Assembly (NCBI GenBank): GCA_031270205.1
Contig: JAISYA010000105.1
Location: 1 to 14,142 of the forward strand
Reading direction: 5' to 3'
DNA: 14,142 nucleotides
DNA from: Treponema sp.
Lineage (GTDB): Bacteria; Spirochaetota; Spirochaetia; Treponematales; Breznakiellaceae
This document shows positions 13,707 through 14,142 of this stretch, one piece after another. Position 1 is the first letter of the stretch, and every line of letters begins with the position of its first letter. The notes under the pieces were generated by a model. It ran no database searches and had not been told where the DNA came from. It saw only the letters and a list, made by a program, of their open reading frames with translations. Made by a program: the position numbers and the translations under genes.

Positions 13707-13874
13707 CGCGGCACCGCCCTCATGCTCACAATCTTCGCGCTCCAGGACAGTTTCGGCACAGCCTGTAACGTTACCGGCGACGGCGCCTTCAGCCTTATCC
13801 TTACCGGTTACTGCGAGAAACACAACTTGTTTCCTGCGGGATACGGTATCCTTAACGTGTTGACAGCGCGGTAA
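13707..13874 (+). pseudogene. C-terminal remnant of a dicarboxylate/amino-acid:cation symporter (SDF family)
   Basis: From 13707 the frame reads RGTALMLTIF, then QDSFGTACNVTGDGA, then a hydrophobic helix and a short polar tail ending at TAA 13874. From memory, the stretch with NVTGDGA matches the sodium-binding C-terminal region of DAACS/SDF symporters. Only about 55 residues remain. The several hundred upstream residues such a carrier needs are missing, and the sequence before it is the inverted-repeat element. No start with a ribosome-binding site fits. Codon use is GC-rich like the transporters on the left rather than the TetR gene. I therefore call it the stump of a gene truncated by insertion or rearrangement. 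The identification rests on a short motif and could be wrong. Confidence 0.5.
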
Positions 13875-13939
13875 TGCCCCCGCCAAAAAGCGCTTGCGGC
13901 GCCGAATCTTCCGTACCCAAATTCTTTTTGAGGCATTAC
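13871..13939. repeat. Inverted repeat GTAATGCC / GGCATTAC around the remnant's stop codon
   Basis: A perfect 8-bp inverted repeat has arms at 13871-13878 and 13932-13939. The left arm contains the TAA of the symporter remnant. The 53-base interior is GC-rich (GCGCTTGCGGCGCC) and then AT-rich. No T run follows the right arm, so termination is unproven. Confidence 0.4.
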
Positions 13940-13948
13940 GGCGCTTCA

Positions 13949-13977
13949 TTGACAAGAGTCCCGTGGCCGTCTAAGGT
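13949..13977 (+). promoter_or_regulatory. Candidate promoter of the lipoprotein gene
   Basis: A perfect -35 TTGACA (13949-13954) is followed 17 bases later by TAAGGT (13972-13977), which matches the -10 consensus at only three positions. The implied start would fall at or next to the ATG at 13985. That would make the transcript nearly leaderless, although AAGG (13973-13976) is also the only ribosome-binding candidate. Confidence 0.3.
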
Positions 13978-13984
13978 CAATTAT

Positions 13985-14142
13985 ATGAAGTTCTCGCTGT
14001 ATATTATATGCCTGCTGCCCTTTGTTCTGAACGCCTGCCGGGGCGAGGATATCAATTCCATCGAAAGGGAAGAGCTTTTTTCCCTTGACATAGGCCCGAT
14101 GGAGGATCAGATCGCCCTGTACGATCTGCAGGGCGGCGGCGG
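13985..14142 (+). CDS. Putative spirochaetal lipoprotein (partial, 3' end missing)
   Basis: The frame opens at an ATG with AAGG about nine bases upstream and is cut by the window edge after 52 codons. The N-terminus is MKFSLYIICLLPFVLNAC: a short basic start, a hydrophobic core and a lipobox LNAC with the lipidated cysteine at residue 18. The protein is therefore probably an outer- or inner-membrane lipoprotein exposed to the periplasm. The mature part begins with charged residues (REELFSLDIGPMEDQ), a pattern I associate with spirochaetal lipoproteins that carry NHL or beta-propeller repeats, but the repeats would lie beyond the window. Function cannot be assigned from the visible part. Confidence 0.72.
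   Translation, partial: MKFSLYIICLLPFVLNACRGEDINSIEREELFSLDIGPMEDQIALYDLQGGG

Noticed and set aside
13533..13955. Minus-strand open frame of 140 codons across the inverted repeat
   Set aside because: It runs through the palindromic element and opposite the symporter remnant. It has basic low-complexity stretches and no recognisable domain or ribosome-binding site.
1..14142. CRISPR array, tRNA or rRNA genes
   Set aside because: I saw no regularly spaced direct repeats, no cloverleaf with a T-loop sequence and no conserved rRNA segments on either strand.

Overview
The window looks like a GC-rich spirochaete chromosome, most likely a Treponema-like lineage of animal or termite guts. The signs are an ABC operon of two RbsC/BMP-type permeases plus a small membrane-anchored unknown, a secreted amino-acid binding protein whose signal peptide is followed by GGKKD, and a lipoprotein with a short LNAC lipobox. 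Assignment to the phylum is inference: there is no rRNA or marker gene here beyond lon.

The left half (1-6764) is transcribed leftward and holds two transporter operons. Positions 4159 down to 1 carry a double-domain ABC ATPase, two permeases and a truncated unknown membrane protein, each joined to the next by a 4-base stop/start overlap. No binding-protein gene precedes this operon; it may lie beyond the left edge. Positions 6764 to 4424 carry a complete polar amino-acid importer in the order binding protein, permease, ATPase. A GC-rich, hairpin-laden spacer with a G7 tract separates the two operons.

Divergent from the amino-acid operon is lon (6961-9423), an ATP-dependent protease with an Ala/Pro/Lys-rich linker before its protease domain and a strong, apparently orphan ribosome-binding site in its leader.

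After lon the base composition drops visibly. An AT-rich spacer with two tiny possible ORFs leads to a TetR-type regulator (9740-10294) with its own terminator. Next come a perfect inverted repeat laid over a -10 element, a leader hairpin followed by six T, and a translationally coupled gene pair. The first gene of the pair (10468-12282) is a multi-cluster Fe-S/FAD/NAD(P) oxidoreductase related to the GltD/NfnB family. The second (12279-13541) is a geranylgeranyl-reductase-family flavoprotein. I read this as a repressor-controlled two-protein redox module: the first protein would take electrons from NAD(P)H or ferredoxin and the second would reduce or oxidise an unidentified lipophilic substrate. 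It is the best candidate for an undescribed system in the window.

The cassette ends at a 147-base nested inverted repeat resembling a non-autonomous transposon (13557-13703). Directly after it comes what looks like the C-terminal remnant of a dicarboxylate symporter gene (13707-13874), so this was probably a site of insertion or rearrangement. A lipoprotein gene starting at 13985 runs off the right edge.
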